Source: Novosphingobium sp. PhB165
GTDB lineage: Bacteria > Pseudomonadota > Alphaproteobacteria > Sphingomonadales > Sphingomonadaceae
NCBI RefSeq assembly: GCF_004341845.1
Contig: NZ_SLVB01000004.1
Location: 372,001 to 436,000, forward strand
DNA length: 64,000 bases
Direction of reading: 5' to 3'
The notes below the pieces were generated by a model, which did not search any database, was not told where the DNA came from, and saw only the letters and a list, made by a program, of their open reading frames with translations. Positions 9,563 to 18,335 of this stretch are shown here, in pieces. The stretch's first letter is position 1. Each line of letters opens with the position of its first letter. Both the position numbers and the translations under genes were made by a program.

Positions 9563-10015
9563 TTGCCGGGCCGCTTTTTCGACGAATGGACCGTGGGTGA
9601 CAGGATAACCCATCAGCCGGGCCGCACCGTTACCGAGACCGACAACCTGATGTTCTCGGCGATGACGCATAACATGCAGCCGCTCCATCTGGACGCGGAA
9701 TTCGCCAAGCAGAGCGAGTTCGGCCAGATCCTCGTCAATTCGACTTTCACTTTCAGCCTCGCCGTCGGTCTTTCGATCGCGGACACGACTGTGGGCACGC
9801 TCGTCGCGAACCTCGGCTTCGACAAGGTGGTGACGCCCAAGCCGACCTTCATCGGCGACACGCTGACCTGTCATTCCGAAGTGGTCGAAATGCGCGAGAG
9901 CAAGTCGCGCCCCACGCAGGGCATCGTCGTGTTCAAGCACGAACTGACCAACCAACGCGGTGAGACTGCGCTCTCAATGCTGCGCACCGTCCTCCTCAAG
10001 AAGCGGGACGCGTAA
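9563..10015 (+). CDS. MaoC-family hydratase/dehydratase
   Basis: 150 residues, single hot-dog domain, from TTG 9563 with GGAGACAGGA at 9551-9560. MaoC proteins add or remove water at 2-enoyl-CoA. Family features are FFDEWTVGDRI at the start, then THNMQPLHLDAEFAKQSEFG, and VTPKPTFIGDTLTCHSEV. The usual D-x-N-P-x-H active site reads N-M-Q-P-L-H here, so the Asp is replaced by Asn. It resembles the mesaconyl-CoA hydratase-like subgroup. The acyl substrate is unknown. Confidence 0.82.
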   Translation: MPGRFFDEWTVGDRITHQPGRTVTETDNLMFSAMTHNMQPLHLDAEFAKQSEFGQILVNSTFTFSLAVGLSIADTTVGTLVANLGFDKVVTPKPTFIGDTLTCHSEVVEMRESKSRPTQGIVVFKHELTNQRGETALSMLRTVLLKKRDA

Positions 10016-10040
10016 CTCCAATTCGGTTGCCACAGGCGGG

Positions 10041-10072
10041 GCGGTCCAGAGGAAGAACCGCCTCCGGACCGC
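10041..10072. terminator. Hairpin between convergent maoC-like and lipoprotein genes
   Basis: GCGGTCC (10041-10047) pairs with GGACCGC (10066-10072), with an inner GAGG/CTCC-type extension. It sits between two converging genes and may serve both directions. No T-run. Confidence 0.4.
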
Positions 10073-10109
10073 GGAATGTGGTAAGCTTCGCGCTTGATCC
10101 TCGCCTTGG

Positions 10110-11198
10110 TCAACCGGTCGGGATGGTCACGAGCGGGGCATTGTTGTTCGCGGTACTGGAATCGTTGAGCGAGAGCAGGATCTGCGTGATCAGGAACATG
10201 CGCTTGGATTCGCTGTCCGTGCCGTCGATCCAGAACCAGCTGCCGCGATAGCGGATCGCGACATGCGGATCGGCAGGGCGATCGGGGCCGCAATGGATGC
10301 GGACAAGTGGGGGCTCCCCGGCCGCATCGGCTCCGGCAACACCAGTTTGCCCGTCCGTAACCCTGCCGTCTCTATCCTTGACCGGCAGTTCGACGCCTTG
10401 CGCCATTTCGGTCAATATCTCGAACATTGACCGTGAACCGATCGCAAGCTGGCCGGGTGCCGGCTGGGCAGCTCCGAAGCGGATCGCCAGTTCCTTGGCA
10501 TCGCCCGGCAAATTGAGTGCACGCTTGATGAATTCGAGGTCCGCGCGATCAACGTCCGAAGGTGATCGTGACAGGACCGCCCTTGCCGTGAAATGCGATT
10601 TTTCGTCGCGCTCGATATGAAGGGCAATTCCGCCACTCCGCTGCAAGCGGCCGATGGCTTTGACGATCAGCGGAAATTGAGGGTCAGCGCCGCCGGCAAA
10701 CAAAGGATCGTGACTGCCCGAGCGAACGCCGTTGATCGATCGGGCCGAAAGCCGGAGCAGATATTCGGCGGACCACCCCGCCTCCATCATCGCCAGCAAA
10801 GAGGCCGGAGGAATGGGCGAGAGCATGCTGCGCGAAAAGCGCTCGCCCGACAGCGGCGCATAAGTGATCGTTGGCGTTTCCCGCAGCAGAACATTGGCTC
10901 CCGCAGTTCCGTCTGCATCGTCGGGTGCGGGATGAATGCCGAAATCGGCATGGACGGAGCCTTCGCGCGTATATTGGCTGATGACGGAATTGACCTCAAG
11001 AAACGCGGGGGCATCGCCGTAACGGATCGCCACGATGTTGAGCAGCAATTGTTCCTTGTTGTTCTGCAGCAGCCGCATGGAATAGTCGGACCGATCGATC
11101 CCCATGCGCTGCGCGCCGATGGACGTACAGCCCGTCGCCGACAGGATGAGCAGCGGCAGGACGAAAGAGAACTTCAACCGTCTCGCGCCGTCTTCCAT
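10110..11198 (-). CDS. Putative lipoprotein of unknown function
   Basis: 362 residues. The N-terminus has basic residues, a hydrophobic stretch and a lipobox LSATGC near residue 24, so it should be lipid-anchored. The rest (QRMGIDRSDYSMRLLQNNKE, then QLLLNIVAIRYGDAPAFLEV) is soluble-looking and has a Gly/Asp-rich linker, but I recognise no named domain. It is divergent from the membrane-anchored HTH/DUF4019 gene across 260 bases. Confidence 0.7.
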   Translation of the reverse strand: MEDGARRLKFSFVLPLLILSATGCTSIGAQRMGIDRSDYSMRLLQNNKEQLLLNIVAIRYGDAPAFLEVNSVISQYTREGSVHADFGIHPAPDDADGTAGANVLLRETPTITYAPLSGERFSRSMLSPIPPASLLAMMEAGWSAEYLLRLSARSINGVRSGSHDPLFAGGADPQFPLIVKAIGRLQRSGGIALHIERDEKSHFTARAVLSRSPSDVDRADLEFIKRALNLPGDAKELAIRFGAAQPAPGQLAIGSRSMFEILTEMAQGVELPVKDRDGRVTDGQTGVAGADAAGEPPLVRIHCGPDRPADPHVAIRYRGSWFWIDGTDSESKRMFLITQILLSLNDSSTANNNAPLVTIPTG

Positions 11199-11459
11199 CG
11201 CGCATCATCTCCGGCGTTTGCCTTCCTGCTGATAGAGGGGATTCGGGCCAAGACCCATTGGGAGTTCCCTGTCGTGGATCTAGGGAAAAACCTTAATGCC
11301 GAGGGGGTTTGCCCTCAGGGCCACCCTATTCCGGAGCCTGTTCCGGCAGCGCGTCGGTCGGAGCGCCGGAACGGCAGAAAACCGTCACCCCGATCCAAGT
11401 ACATATTTTTGGGGGTGGTGGAGACCGCGCGGCTTACATAGGCCTCGGGAGGTATGAAC
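11199..11459. other. Divergent intergenic region, 261 bases
   Basis: Holds the promoters of the lipoprotein and HTH/DUF4019 genes. I see one small dyad (GAGGG...CCCTC near 11300-11315) and GGGAGG (11447-11452) serving the rightward gene. No gene or convincing -35/-10 pair. Confidence 0.4.
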
Positions 11460-12227
11460 ATGCCGGTGCAACACGCTTCCTGGGGCCTTACCGAGAAGGA
11501 GAAGCAGACGCTTCGCCTGATCGTGCGTGGGCACGATGCCAAGTCGATTGCCCGCAGCCTCGACCTTTCGGTCCATACCATCAACGAGCGGCTGCGCGAT
11601 GCGCGGCGCAAGATGGCCGTGTCCAGCAGCCGGGAAGCGGCGCGCCTGCTGCTGGAAGTGGAAGGTGAAGACGCTTGTTCTCCGAACCCCGAATTGTTTG
11701 TGGACGCGGGAATCGGGGGAGACGCGGCGGCGCTCCGGGCGGATCAGGCAGAGGCGCCGACCGGCGGCGCCGGGTGGTTTCATCGCCATCCCCGGATCAG
11801 CATCGGAGTTCTGTTCATGACCTTTGCCCTTGGCCTTCTGGCGCTCGCCAGCCTCACGCAAGTCGCCACACCGCCATCGCCAACACCGACCAACGCGGTC
11901 AATCAGGAGGTCGTCGATGCGGCACGCCAGTGGTTGACGCTGGTGGATCAGGGGCGCTGGGAGGATAGCTACAAGGGGACCGGCTCCGCATTCCAGAAGC
12001 TGAACACCCTGCAAGTATGGGCGGAGACCTCCGAAAGGGTGCGCATACCACTGGGGGCGGCGATTTCGCGCACGCTGCTTAGTCAGGAAGACCTGCCCGC
12101 GCCGCCTTACGGGTACGAAGTCGTGAAGTTCCGCACCAGCTACGCCAAGAAGGCGGATGCGGTGGAGACGGTTTCGCTGGCGCGCGAAAATGGCGTGTGG
12201 CGCGTGGCAGGCGTGACCATCGAGTAG
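11460..12227 (+). CDS. LuxR-type HTH protein with one membrane helix and DUF4019 domain
   Basis: 255 residues. Residues about 5-60 are a GerE/LuxR-type helix-turn-helix (LTEKEKQTLRLIVRGHDAKS, then IARSLDLSVHTINERLRDAR). A linker follows, then one transmembrane helix (about 107-130, ISIGVLFMTFALGLLALASL) and a C-terminal domain like DUF4019 (VVDAARQWLTLVDQGRWEDS to the end) that should face the periplasm. The architecture suggests a one-component membrane regulator. ATG 11460 gives proper spacing from GGGAGG at 11447-11452; ATG 11454 would be only one base away. Sensed signal and targets are unknown. Confidence 0.78.
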   Translation: MPVQHASWGLTEKEKQTLRLIVRGHDAKSIARSLDLSVHTINERLRDARRKMAVSSSREAARLLLEVEGEDACSPNPELFVDAGIGGDAAALRADQAEAPTGGAGWFHRHPRISIGVLFMTFALGLLALASLTQVATPPSPTPTNAVNQEVVDAARQWLTLVDQGRWEDSYKGTGSAFQKLNTLQVWAETSERVRIPLGAAISRTLLSQEDLPAPPYGYEVVKFRTSYAKKADAVETVSLARENGVWRVAGVTIE

Positions 12228-12279
12228 GCGGAGCGAGCGTCCGAAGGATGGCCGTCGGGGTTTCCTCCTCGGATCGACC

Positions 12280-13068
12280 CTAGCCGGCCAGATGCTCGCT
12301 GAGCGAGCGGGCCGCGCCGACCAGCGCCTGCTTCACCCGGTCCATCTCGCCGCGCAGCGTTGCGCCGATGCCGATGGCCACCAGTGCGTGGGAAGGCGCG
12401 CCGCTGCCGCGACCGCCTTTCCACACCGGCGCGGCGATTACGGTGACGCCGGCGATGTAGTGGCCGTCGTCCACAGCGATGCCGGTCAGCCGCGCCTCGG
12501 TGACTTGCGCGCACCATTCCGGCCATGACGGAGCGTCGTCCCAGCGCAGCGTTTCGAAGCGGGGGTGCAGGGTTTCGAGGTCCTCCACACCGAAAGCGGC
12601 AATGCAGCGGCCGGTGGCGGAGACGAGTGCGGGGAAGCGGCTGCCGACCTGTGTGGAGAGTTGGAATGCCTCGCCCGATTGCGCCATCGCCGTGACGATG
12701 ATGTGATCGAGCCCGAAGACCTGCACGCCCAATGTGGTCAGCCCGAAGTCGCGCGAGATGCGGTCGAGTGGACCTTGCGCAAGGTCGTTGAACTGGTCGC
12801 GCTTCAACCATCCCCGGGCGAGGGTGAGCACGCCGGCGTCGAGCGCGTAGCGCTTGGTGTCGGGATCGAAAGCCACGAATTCCTCGGCCACTAACGCCCT
12901 TAAAACATAGAGGCAGGTGCTGGGCACGAGGCCCAGTTCGCGGGCGATGGCCTGCACCCCCATCGGCGATCCGCGTTTGCCCAGCAGGCGCAGCACCGCT
13001 GCCGCCCGGGCAATGGCGGGGGCCTTGCTGGCGCGCACAGCGTCTTCGAGAGGGTCTGATCTGCTCAT
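12280..13068 (-). CDS. IclR-family transcriptional regulator
   Basis: 262 residues, normal IclR length: N-terminal winged helix (IARAAAVLRLLGKRGSPMGV, then QAIARELGLVPSTCLYVLRA) and the IclR effector domain (LVSATGRCIAAFGVEDLETL). It is divergent from the acyl-CoA ligase operon, with repeats in the 130 bases between that could be its operator. Effectors of IclR proteins in catabolic clusters are often pathway intermediates; here unknown. Confidence 0.88.
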   Translation of the reverse strand: MSRSDPLEDAVRASKAPAIARAAAVLRLLGKRGSPMGVQAIARELGLVPSTCLYVLRALVAEEFVAFDPDTKRYALDAGVLTLARGWLKRDQFNDLAQGPLDRISRDFGLTTLGVQVFGLDHIIVTAMAQSGEAFQLSTQVGSRFPALVSATGRCIAAFGVEDLETLHPRFETLRWDDAPSWPEWCAQVTEARLTGIAVDDGHYIAGVTVIAAPVWKGGRGSGAPSHALVAIGIGATLRGEMDRVKQALVGAARSLSEHLAG

Positions 13069-13070
13069 CG

Positions 13071-13144
13071 TTCAATATACAGAATAACATTCAATATTTA
13101 CAAAACAAGCCTGCTTCATCACATTTGTTGAACACAAGAACAAA
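13071..13144. promoter_or_regulatory. AT-rich divergent regulatory region with repeats (putative IclR operator)
   Basis: Two direct copies of TTCAATAT (13071-13078 and 13090-13097, 19 bases apart) and a perfect dyad TTTGTT-N9-AACAAA (13124-13144) lie in an unusually AT-rich patch between the IclR gene and the ligase gene. Repeats here fit IclR operators but which one is bound is not known. Confidence 0.4.
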
Positions 13145-13198
13145 CGGCCGAGATGTGAGTCGCAGAAGCGATGCGTCCGGCGCGGAGTGGGATGAGCG

Positions 13199-14776
13199 AT
13201 GGCGAAGTTGACCGACCTTTCGAGCTATGCCGATGCGCAGGCGCACGCCTCGTCGGCCGCGCTGTGGGAGCTGTTCGACGGCGACCGCGATGTGCTCAAC
13301 ATCGCGCATGAATGCATCACGCGTCACGCCGATGGCTCGGGCCGCGCGGCGGTACGCATCGCCCATGCCGATGGCCGCGATGAAATTCTGAGCTTCGACC
13401 TGATCTCCGCCGGGGCCGCGCAGTTTGCGCACTGGCTCGACGCCGAGGGTGTGCAGCCGGGGGAGCGCATTGCCTTCATGCTGGAACCCTCGCTGCCGTT
13501 CTACGTCTGCCTGTTTGGCGCGATGCAGACCGGCGCCATCTCGGTGCCGCTGTTCACGCTGTTCGGGCCGGACGCGCTGAAGCTGCGCATCGACGACTGC
13601 AAGCCTGCGATCCTCATCACCAATGCCGAGAAGGCAGACCTCGCACGCGGGGCGGTGACGGCGGAAAACGGGCTGCGCGTGATCGTCGCGGACGATGGTC
13701 TGCTGGACGAGATCGCGAAGTATCCGGCCACCTATGAGCCGAAGACCAAGGCGGGCGACCTCGCTGTGTTCCAGTACACCAGCGGTACCACGCGCGAGCT
13801 GCCGGAGGCGGTGAAGCATACGCACAAGGCGCTCGTCACGCTGATGTTCGCGGCGCTCTATGGCACCGGCATCCGGCCGGGCGACGAGTTCTTCTGCCCG
13901 TCCTCGCCCGCATGGGGCCATGGCCTGTGGCACGGCACGCTGGCGCCGCTCGGTCTCGGCGTCACCACCGGCACTTTCGCCGGGCGCTTCGATCCGGTGC
14001 GGCTGATGAAGGCGCTCGACGATTACGGCATCACCAACATGTCGGCGGCGGCGACGCACTATCGGATGATGAAGAACAGCGGCGCGGCGGGGGATTTCAA
14101 GTTCCACTTCCGCAAGCTGTCCTACACCGGGGAGCCGATCGATCCGGCGACGCTGGAATTCATCGACGGCGCCTTCAAGGTTCCGGTCTGCTCGATGTAC
14201 GGGACGACCGAGATTGGCGTGGTGCTGGTGAACTACCCCGGTGCGCAGGACTTCACGGTGAAGCCCGGTTCGCTCGGCAAGGCGGTTCCGGGGCAGAAGC
14301 TGGAAGTGCAGCGGCCCGACGGCACGCCCACCGCCCCCGGCGAGATCGGTGAACTGATGCTCTGGCGCGGCGGCGCTTGGATGACCACCAAGGACCGCGC
14401 GAAGATCGACGAGGACGGCTATTTCTACCACTGCGGCCGCGCCGATGACGTGATCATCTCGGCGGGCTGGACGATGTCCGCGGTCGAGATTGAGAACACC
14501 ATGCTGCGGCATGAGAACGTGCTCGAATGCGGCGTGATCGGCGTGCCGGACGAGAAGCGCGGGCAAGTGGTGAAGGCTTTCGTCGTCGCCAATCGCGCCG
14601 GCGACGATGCCTTCGTCAAGGAGCTTCAGGACTTCACCCGCGAGAAGCTCGCCCAGCACGAATTCCCGCGCATCGTCGAGTTCGTCGACGAACTGCCCAA
14701 GAACCCGGCCGGCAAGGTCCACCGCAAGATGCTGCGCGATCGCGAGGCGGCGAAAGCTGCTGAAGCGGTCGGCTAA
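13199..14776 (+). CDS. Acyl-CoA synthetase (AMP-forming)
   Basis: 525 residues of the ANL superfamily; activates a carboxylic acid to acyl-CoA via acyl-AMP. The P-loop reads YTSGTTRELPEAVKHTH, the variant seen in medium-chain ligases, rather than TSGTTGxPK. MYGTTEIGV follows, then the A8 hinge region RADDVIISAGWTMSAVEIEN, and the C-terminal catalytic Lys in NPAGKVHRKML. It opens a rightward run of CoA-handling genes, so it likely activates the pathway's acid substrate, whose identity is unknown. Divergent IclR probably regulates it. Confidence 0.88.
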   Translation: MAKLTDLSSYADAQAHASSAALWELFDGDRDVLNIAHECITRHADGSGRAAVRIAHADGRDEILSFDLISAGAAQFAHWLDAEGVQPGERIAFMLEPSLPFYVCLFGAMQTGAISVPLFTLFGPDALKLRIDDCKPAILITNAEKADLARGAVTAENGLRVIVADDGLLDEIAKYPATYEPKTKAGDLAVFQYTSGTTRELPEAVKHTHKALVTLMFAALYGTGIRPGDEFFCPSSPAWGHGLWHGTLAPLGLGVTTGTFAGRFDPVRLMKALDDYGITNMSAAATHYRMMKNSGAAGDFKFHFRKLSYTGEPIDPATLEFIDGAFKVPVCSMYGTTEIGVVLVNYPGAQDFTVKPGSLGKAVPGQKLEVQRPDGTPTAPGEIGELMLWRGGAWMTTKDRAKIDEDGYFYHCGRADDVIISAGWTMSAVEIENTMLRHENVLECGVIGVPDEKRGQVVKAFVVANRAGDDAFVKELQDFTREKLAQHEFPRIVEFVDELPKNPAGKVHRKMLRDREAAKAAEAVG

Positions 14777-14808
14777 AACTTATCTCAGGAATTCAGGAGA
14801 GTACCGAA

Positions 14809-15945
14809 ATGGCAACCACAGCAGAATCCAAGTTCCCCAAGATCACCGAGGCCGGCCTCGACGATTTGCGCGCCCGCATCGGCGTGAAGATCGAGAACAC
14901 CGTCGAGCCGTGGAACTACGAAGCCACCCGCGACGCGATCCGCCACTATGCCCACGGCATCGGCGACGACAATCCGCTGTGGTGCGATCCGGAATACGCG
15001 AAGAACACGAAGTACGGCTCGATCGTCGCGCTGCCTTCGTTCCTGTTCACCACCAGCCGCATCGTCTCGGGCTACTGCGGTGGTCTTTCGGGCGTGCACG
15101 CCATGTGGGCGGGTGCGGACTGGACCTGGCAGAAGCCGGTGCTGCGCAACGACACCATCACCACCGTCGCTTACCTCAAGGATCTGGTCGAGCATCAGAC
15201 CAAGTTCGCCGGTCGTTCGTTCCAGCAGATCTACCACGTCGACTTCTTCAACCAGCACGGTGAGCAGGTTGCCGGCGCGGATTCGTGGGTGTTCCGCACC
15301 GACCGTGACGAAGCGCGCGAGCGCGGCACCAAGTACACCGAAGCGCGTGGCCGCGTTGAGCCCTTCACCCAGGAACAGCTCGACGAATTCTACGATATCT
15401 ACGACCAGGAAGAGATCCGCGGCGCCACCCCGCGTTACTTCGAGGACGTGAACGTCGGCGACAAGCTGCCGCCGATGATGAAGGGCCCGATGACTGTCAC
15501 CGGCTTCATCTGCTACGCGCAGGGCTGGGGCGGCCTCTACATCCGCGCCAACAAGCTGGCCTACAAGATGCAGAAGGCCCACCCGGGTCTGGGCATCCGC
15601 AACCGCTTCAACGTGCCGGACTGCCCCGAGCGCGTGCACTGGGACGAAGCCTTCGCTCTCGAAGTGGGCGCCCCGGGCGCTTACGACTACGGTCCGGAGC
15701 GTTGCTCGTGGCTGACGCACCACATGACCAACTGGATCGGTGACGACGGCTTCCTCACCAAGTCGGACTGCCAGATCCGCCGCCACAACCCGGACGGTGA
15801 TGCCATCATCATCACCGGCGAAGTGACGCGCAAGTTCGAGGAAGGCGGCAAGAAGTTCGTCGAAGTGTCGCAGAAGGCGACCACCCATCGCGGCGAACTC
15901 TCGGCCTTCGGCACGGCCGTTGCGGAACTGCCCAGCAAGGGCTGA
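14809..15945 (+). CDS. MaoC-like (FAS1-type) dehydratase domain protein
   Basis: 378 residues with an N-terminal FAS1-like/MaoC dehydratase hot dog. It contains GDDNPLW about 50 residues in, the D-x-N-P active-site pattern, then YGSIVALPSFLFTTSRIVSG. A second half (VGDKLPPMMKGPMTVTGF) looks like another hot dog, giving a double-hot-dog fold. Probable (de)hydration of an enoyl-CoA made by the ligase upstream. CAGGAGA at 14794-14800 supports ATG 14809. Followed by a strong hairpin. Confidence 0.8.
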   Translation: MATTAESKFPKITEAGLDDLRARIGVKIENTVEPWNYEATRDAIRHYAHGIGDDNPLWCDPEYAKNTKYGSIVALPSFLFTTSRIVSGYCGGLSGVHAMWAGADWTWQKPVLRNDTITTVAYLKDLVEHQTKFAGRSFQQIYHVDFFNQHGEQVAGADSWVFRTDRDEARERGTKYTEARGRVEPFTQEQLDEFYDIYDQEEIRGATPRYFEDVNVGDKLPPMMKGPMTVTGFICYAQGWGGLYIRANKLAYKMQKAHPGLGIRNRFNVPDCPERVHWDEAFALEVGAPGAYDYGPERCSWLTHHMTNWIGDDGFLTKSDCQIRRHNPDGDAIIITGEVTRKFEEGGKKFVEVSQKATTHRGELSAFGTAVAELPSKG

Positions 15946-15984
15946 TCGCGAGAGGCATTGCCGCCGATAGCGGCATGGCGATTT

Positions 15985-16015
15985 CGGCCCGGACCTTTGC
16001 AGAAGGTTCGGGCCG
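15985..16015 (+). terminator. Stem-loop between the dehydratase and esterase genes
   Basis: CGGCCCG-G-ACCTT pairs with AAGGT-T-CGGGCCG around a 5-base loop: 12 Watson-Crick pairs plus one G-T. No T-run follows; it could attenuate rather than stop transcription into the esterase gene. A smaller GCCGC/GCGGC hairpin lies just upstream. Confidence 0.45.
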
Positions 16016-16055
16016 TGTCGTATGACGGGCCGCGAGAAAAACGGGAGAGCAGGCA

Positions 16056-17081
16056 ATGGCACAGGATGAGGCGGCCGCGCCGCAGTTCGAAACCAATGGC
16101 GACGTGCGGGTTCCGGCTTTCACCTTGCCCGTCTCCAGCCTGCTCAGCGAAGAAGCCGCCGCGTTCCAGCGTTCCCGCGCGACCGCGCCGGTCTTCGATG
16201 CCGCCGGCAAGCAGGAACCGGACATCGCCGCCCGGCGCGAGCAGATCAATGCCTATTCGGCGGCGGGCGTGGCCCGGCTACGCGAGAACTTCGCGGTCGA
16301 GATCGTCACCAAGACCGTCGGCGGCGTGGAAGTGCTCGATGTCACTCCCGCCGACGGCAGCCACGATCCCGAGCGCGTGCTCATCAACCTCCACGGCGGC
16401 GCCTTCACCGTGGGATGGGACGGGATCGCGTTGCTGGAGGCGATCCCGATCGCCGCACTCGGCAGGTTCCGCGTGATCAGCGTCAACTATCGCATGGCGC
16501 CCGAGCATCGCCATCCGGCAGGCGTGGAAGATGTCGCGGCGGTCTATGCCGCGCTTCTGGCGGACTATGCGCCCGAGCGGATCGGCATTTACGGCGGTTC
16601 GGCAGGCGGCGCGTTGACCGCCCAGGCCGCCGCCTGGCTTCCCGCGCACGGACTGCCGCAAGCGGGCGCGGTCGGCATTTTCGGCGCGGGCGGCGTGCCG
16701 TTCGGGGCCGGGGAGTCCGCCTATGTCGCAGGCTATATCGACGGCTCTTTCCCACCGCCCCCTGCGGACGGCAGCACGCCCATCGACATCACGCGCGGCT
16801 ATTTCGACGGCTGCGATCCGCGCGATCCCAGTGCCTGGCCGGGCTATCATCTCGACGTGCTGGCGACCTTTCCGCCCACGCTGATCATCACCGGCACCCG
16901 CGCCATGGATCTCAGCCCGGCGATCTTCACCAATTCGCAGTTGCTCAAGGCCGGTATCCGTTCGACGCTGATCGTCGGCGAGGGCATGGGCCACTGCTTC
17001 CACTACGGCCTCCACATGCCCGAAGGGCGCGATGCCGTGGCGGCAATCCTTTCCTTCTTCCGAGAGAACCTGTCCCGATGA
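16056..17081 (+). CDS. Alpha/beta hydrolase of the hormone-sensitive lipase type
   Basis: 341 residues. The HSL-family oxyanion motif HGGAFTVGW and nucleophile elbow GGSAGGA are present, with Asp (TRAMDLSPAIF) and His (GMGHCFHYG) toward the C-terminus completing a Ser-Asp-His triad. It likely hydrolyses an ester or lactone in the same pathway. GGGAGAG lies before ATG 16056. The stop overlaps the CoA-transferase start as ATGA, so the two are translationally coupled. Confidence 0.85.
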   Translation: MAQDEAAAPQFETNGDVRVPAFTLPVSSLLSEEAAAFQRSRATAPVFDAAGKQEPDIAARREQINAYSAAGVARLRENFAVEIVTKTVGGVEVLDVTPADGSHDPERVLINLHGGAFTVGWDGIALLEAIPIAALGRFRVISVNYRMAPEHRHPAGVEDVAAVYAALLADYAPERIGIYGGSAGGALTAQAAAWLPAHGLPQAGAVGIFGAGGVPFGAGESAYVAGYIDGSFPPPPADGSTPIDITRGYFDGCDPRDPSAWPGYHLDVLATFPPTLIITGTRAMDLSPAIFTNSQLLKAGIRSTLIVGEGMGHCFHYGLHMPEGRDAVAAILSFFRENLSR

Positions 17082-18286
17082 GTGCTGACGAACCTTGGGG
17101 CGGCCCGCTCGCCGGTGTGCGCGTGATCGACTTCACGCGGGTGCTGGCGGGCCCCGCCGCCAGCCTTGCGCTGGCCGACATGGGCGCCGAAGTGTTCAAG
17201 ATCGAACCACCGGGCACTGGCGACGAGACGCGCACGTTCCCGCCCACGCGCGATGGGGAGAGCCACTATTATCTCGCCGTCAATCGCGGCAAGAAATCCA
17301 TCGTCGTCGACCTCAAGAGCGAGGACGGGCTGGCGCTGGTCCGCGATCTGGCGGCCAAGTGCGACGTGCTGGTGGAGAACTACCGCCCCGGTGTGATGGA
17401 CCGGCTCGGCCTTGGTTACGAGGCGATGAAGGCGATCAACCCGCGCCTGATCTACTGCTCGATCTCGGGCTATGGCCAGACCGGACCGCTGAAGGACCGG
17501 CCCAGCTTCGACATCGTGCTTCAGGCCATGTCCGGCGCGCTCTCCATGAACGGAGAGCCGGACGGGCTGCCGACCAAGCTGGGCATTCCGCTGGGCGATC
17601 TGGTCGGTGGCATCAACGGGCCCATCGGCATCCTCTCCGCCCTTTACGAGCGCGAGCGGACCGGCGTAGGGCGGCATATCGACGTCAGCCTGATGGACGG
17701 GCTGATCGGCATGCTGGGCTACATCGCGCAGCTCGCCTTCTTCAACGGTACCGACCCCAGCCGTGTGGGATCGCAGCATCCCAACCTCGTGCCTTATGGC
17801 ATCTTCCCGGCGCGCGAAGGCTCCATTGTCGTTGCCTGCCTGACGCCGGGATTCTGGAGCCGCATCTGCCGCTCCATCGAGCGGCCGGAACTGACCGAAG
17901 ACCCGCGTTACGACACGCTGGAAAAGCGCCGCGATGCACGGGCGGAGGTCAACGCGATCGTCAGCGCCTTTACCGAACGCCACAGCGTGGACGAACTGGT
18001 GGCGATCTTCACCGCGCACGAAGTGCCGCACGCGCCGATCCTGGGCGTGTCCGAAGCGCTGGCGCAGCCGCAGGCGGTCGAGCGCGAAATGGTGGTGGAA
18101 ACGCAGCACAAGACGCTGGGGCCGATCCCCATCGTCAATCGCCCGATCCGCTTTACCGATGCGCAGCAGGCGGTGCCGACGGCGCCGCCGGTGCTGGGCG
18201 AGCACACCGATTCCATTCTGGAGGACGTGCTCGATCTTTCGCCGGAGCGAATTGCGCAGCTTCGCCGCGCCGGAGTGGTTGCCTGA
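17078..18286 (+). CDS. Family III (CaiB/BaiF) CoA transferase
   Basis: 402 residues, standard length. Opens PLAGVRVIDFTRVLAGPAAS and continues DMGAEVFKIEPPGTGDETR; the catalytic Asp is in PLGDLVGG (about residue 174). These enzymes move CoA between acids without ATP. The frame stays open far upstream inside the esterase, but ATG 17078 overlaps the esterase stop (ATGA) and fits the family N-terminus. Together with the ligase it gives two ways to make acyl-CoAs in this cluster. Confidence 0.9.
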   Translation: MSADEPWGGPLAGVRVIDFTRVLAGPAASLALADMGAEVFKIEPPGTGDETRTFPPTRDGESHYYLAVNRGKKSIVVDLKSEDGLALVRDLAAKCDVLVENYRPGVMDRLGLGYEAMKAINPRLIYCSISGYGQTGPLKDRPSFDIVLQAMSGALSMNGEPDGLPTKLGIPLGDLVGGINGPIGILSALYERERTGVGRHIDVSLMDGLIGMLGYIAQLAFFNGTDPSRVGSQHPNLVPYGIFPAREGSIVVACLTPGFWSRICRSIERPELTEDPRYDTLEKRRDARAEVNAIVSAFTERHSVDELVAIFTAHEVPHAPILGVSEALAQPQAVEREMVVETQHKTLGPIPIVNRPIRFTDAQQAVPTAPPVLGEHTDSILEDVLDLSPERIAQLRRAGVVA

Positions 18287-18335
18287 GCCCACGCTTCAGG
18301 CAAGGCTGGCGGAAAGAACCTGAGAGGATTTCCAG

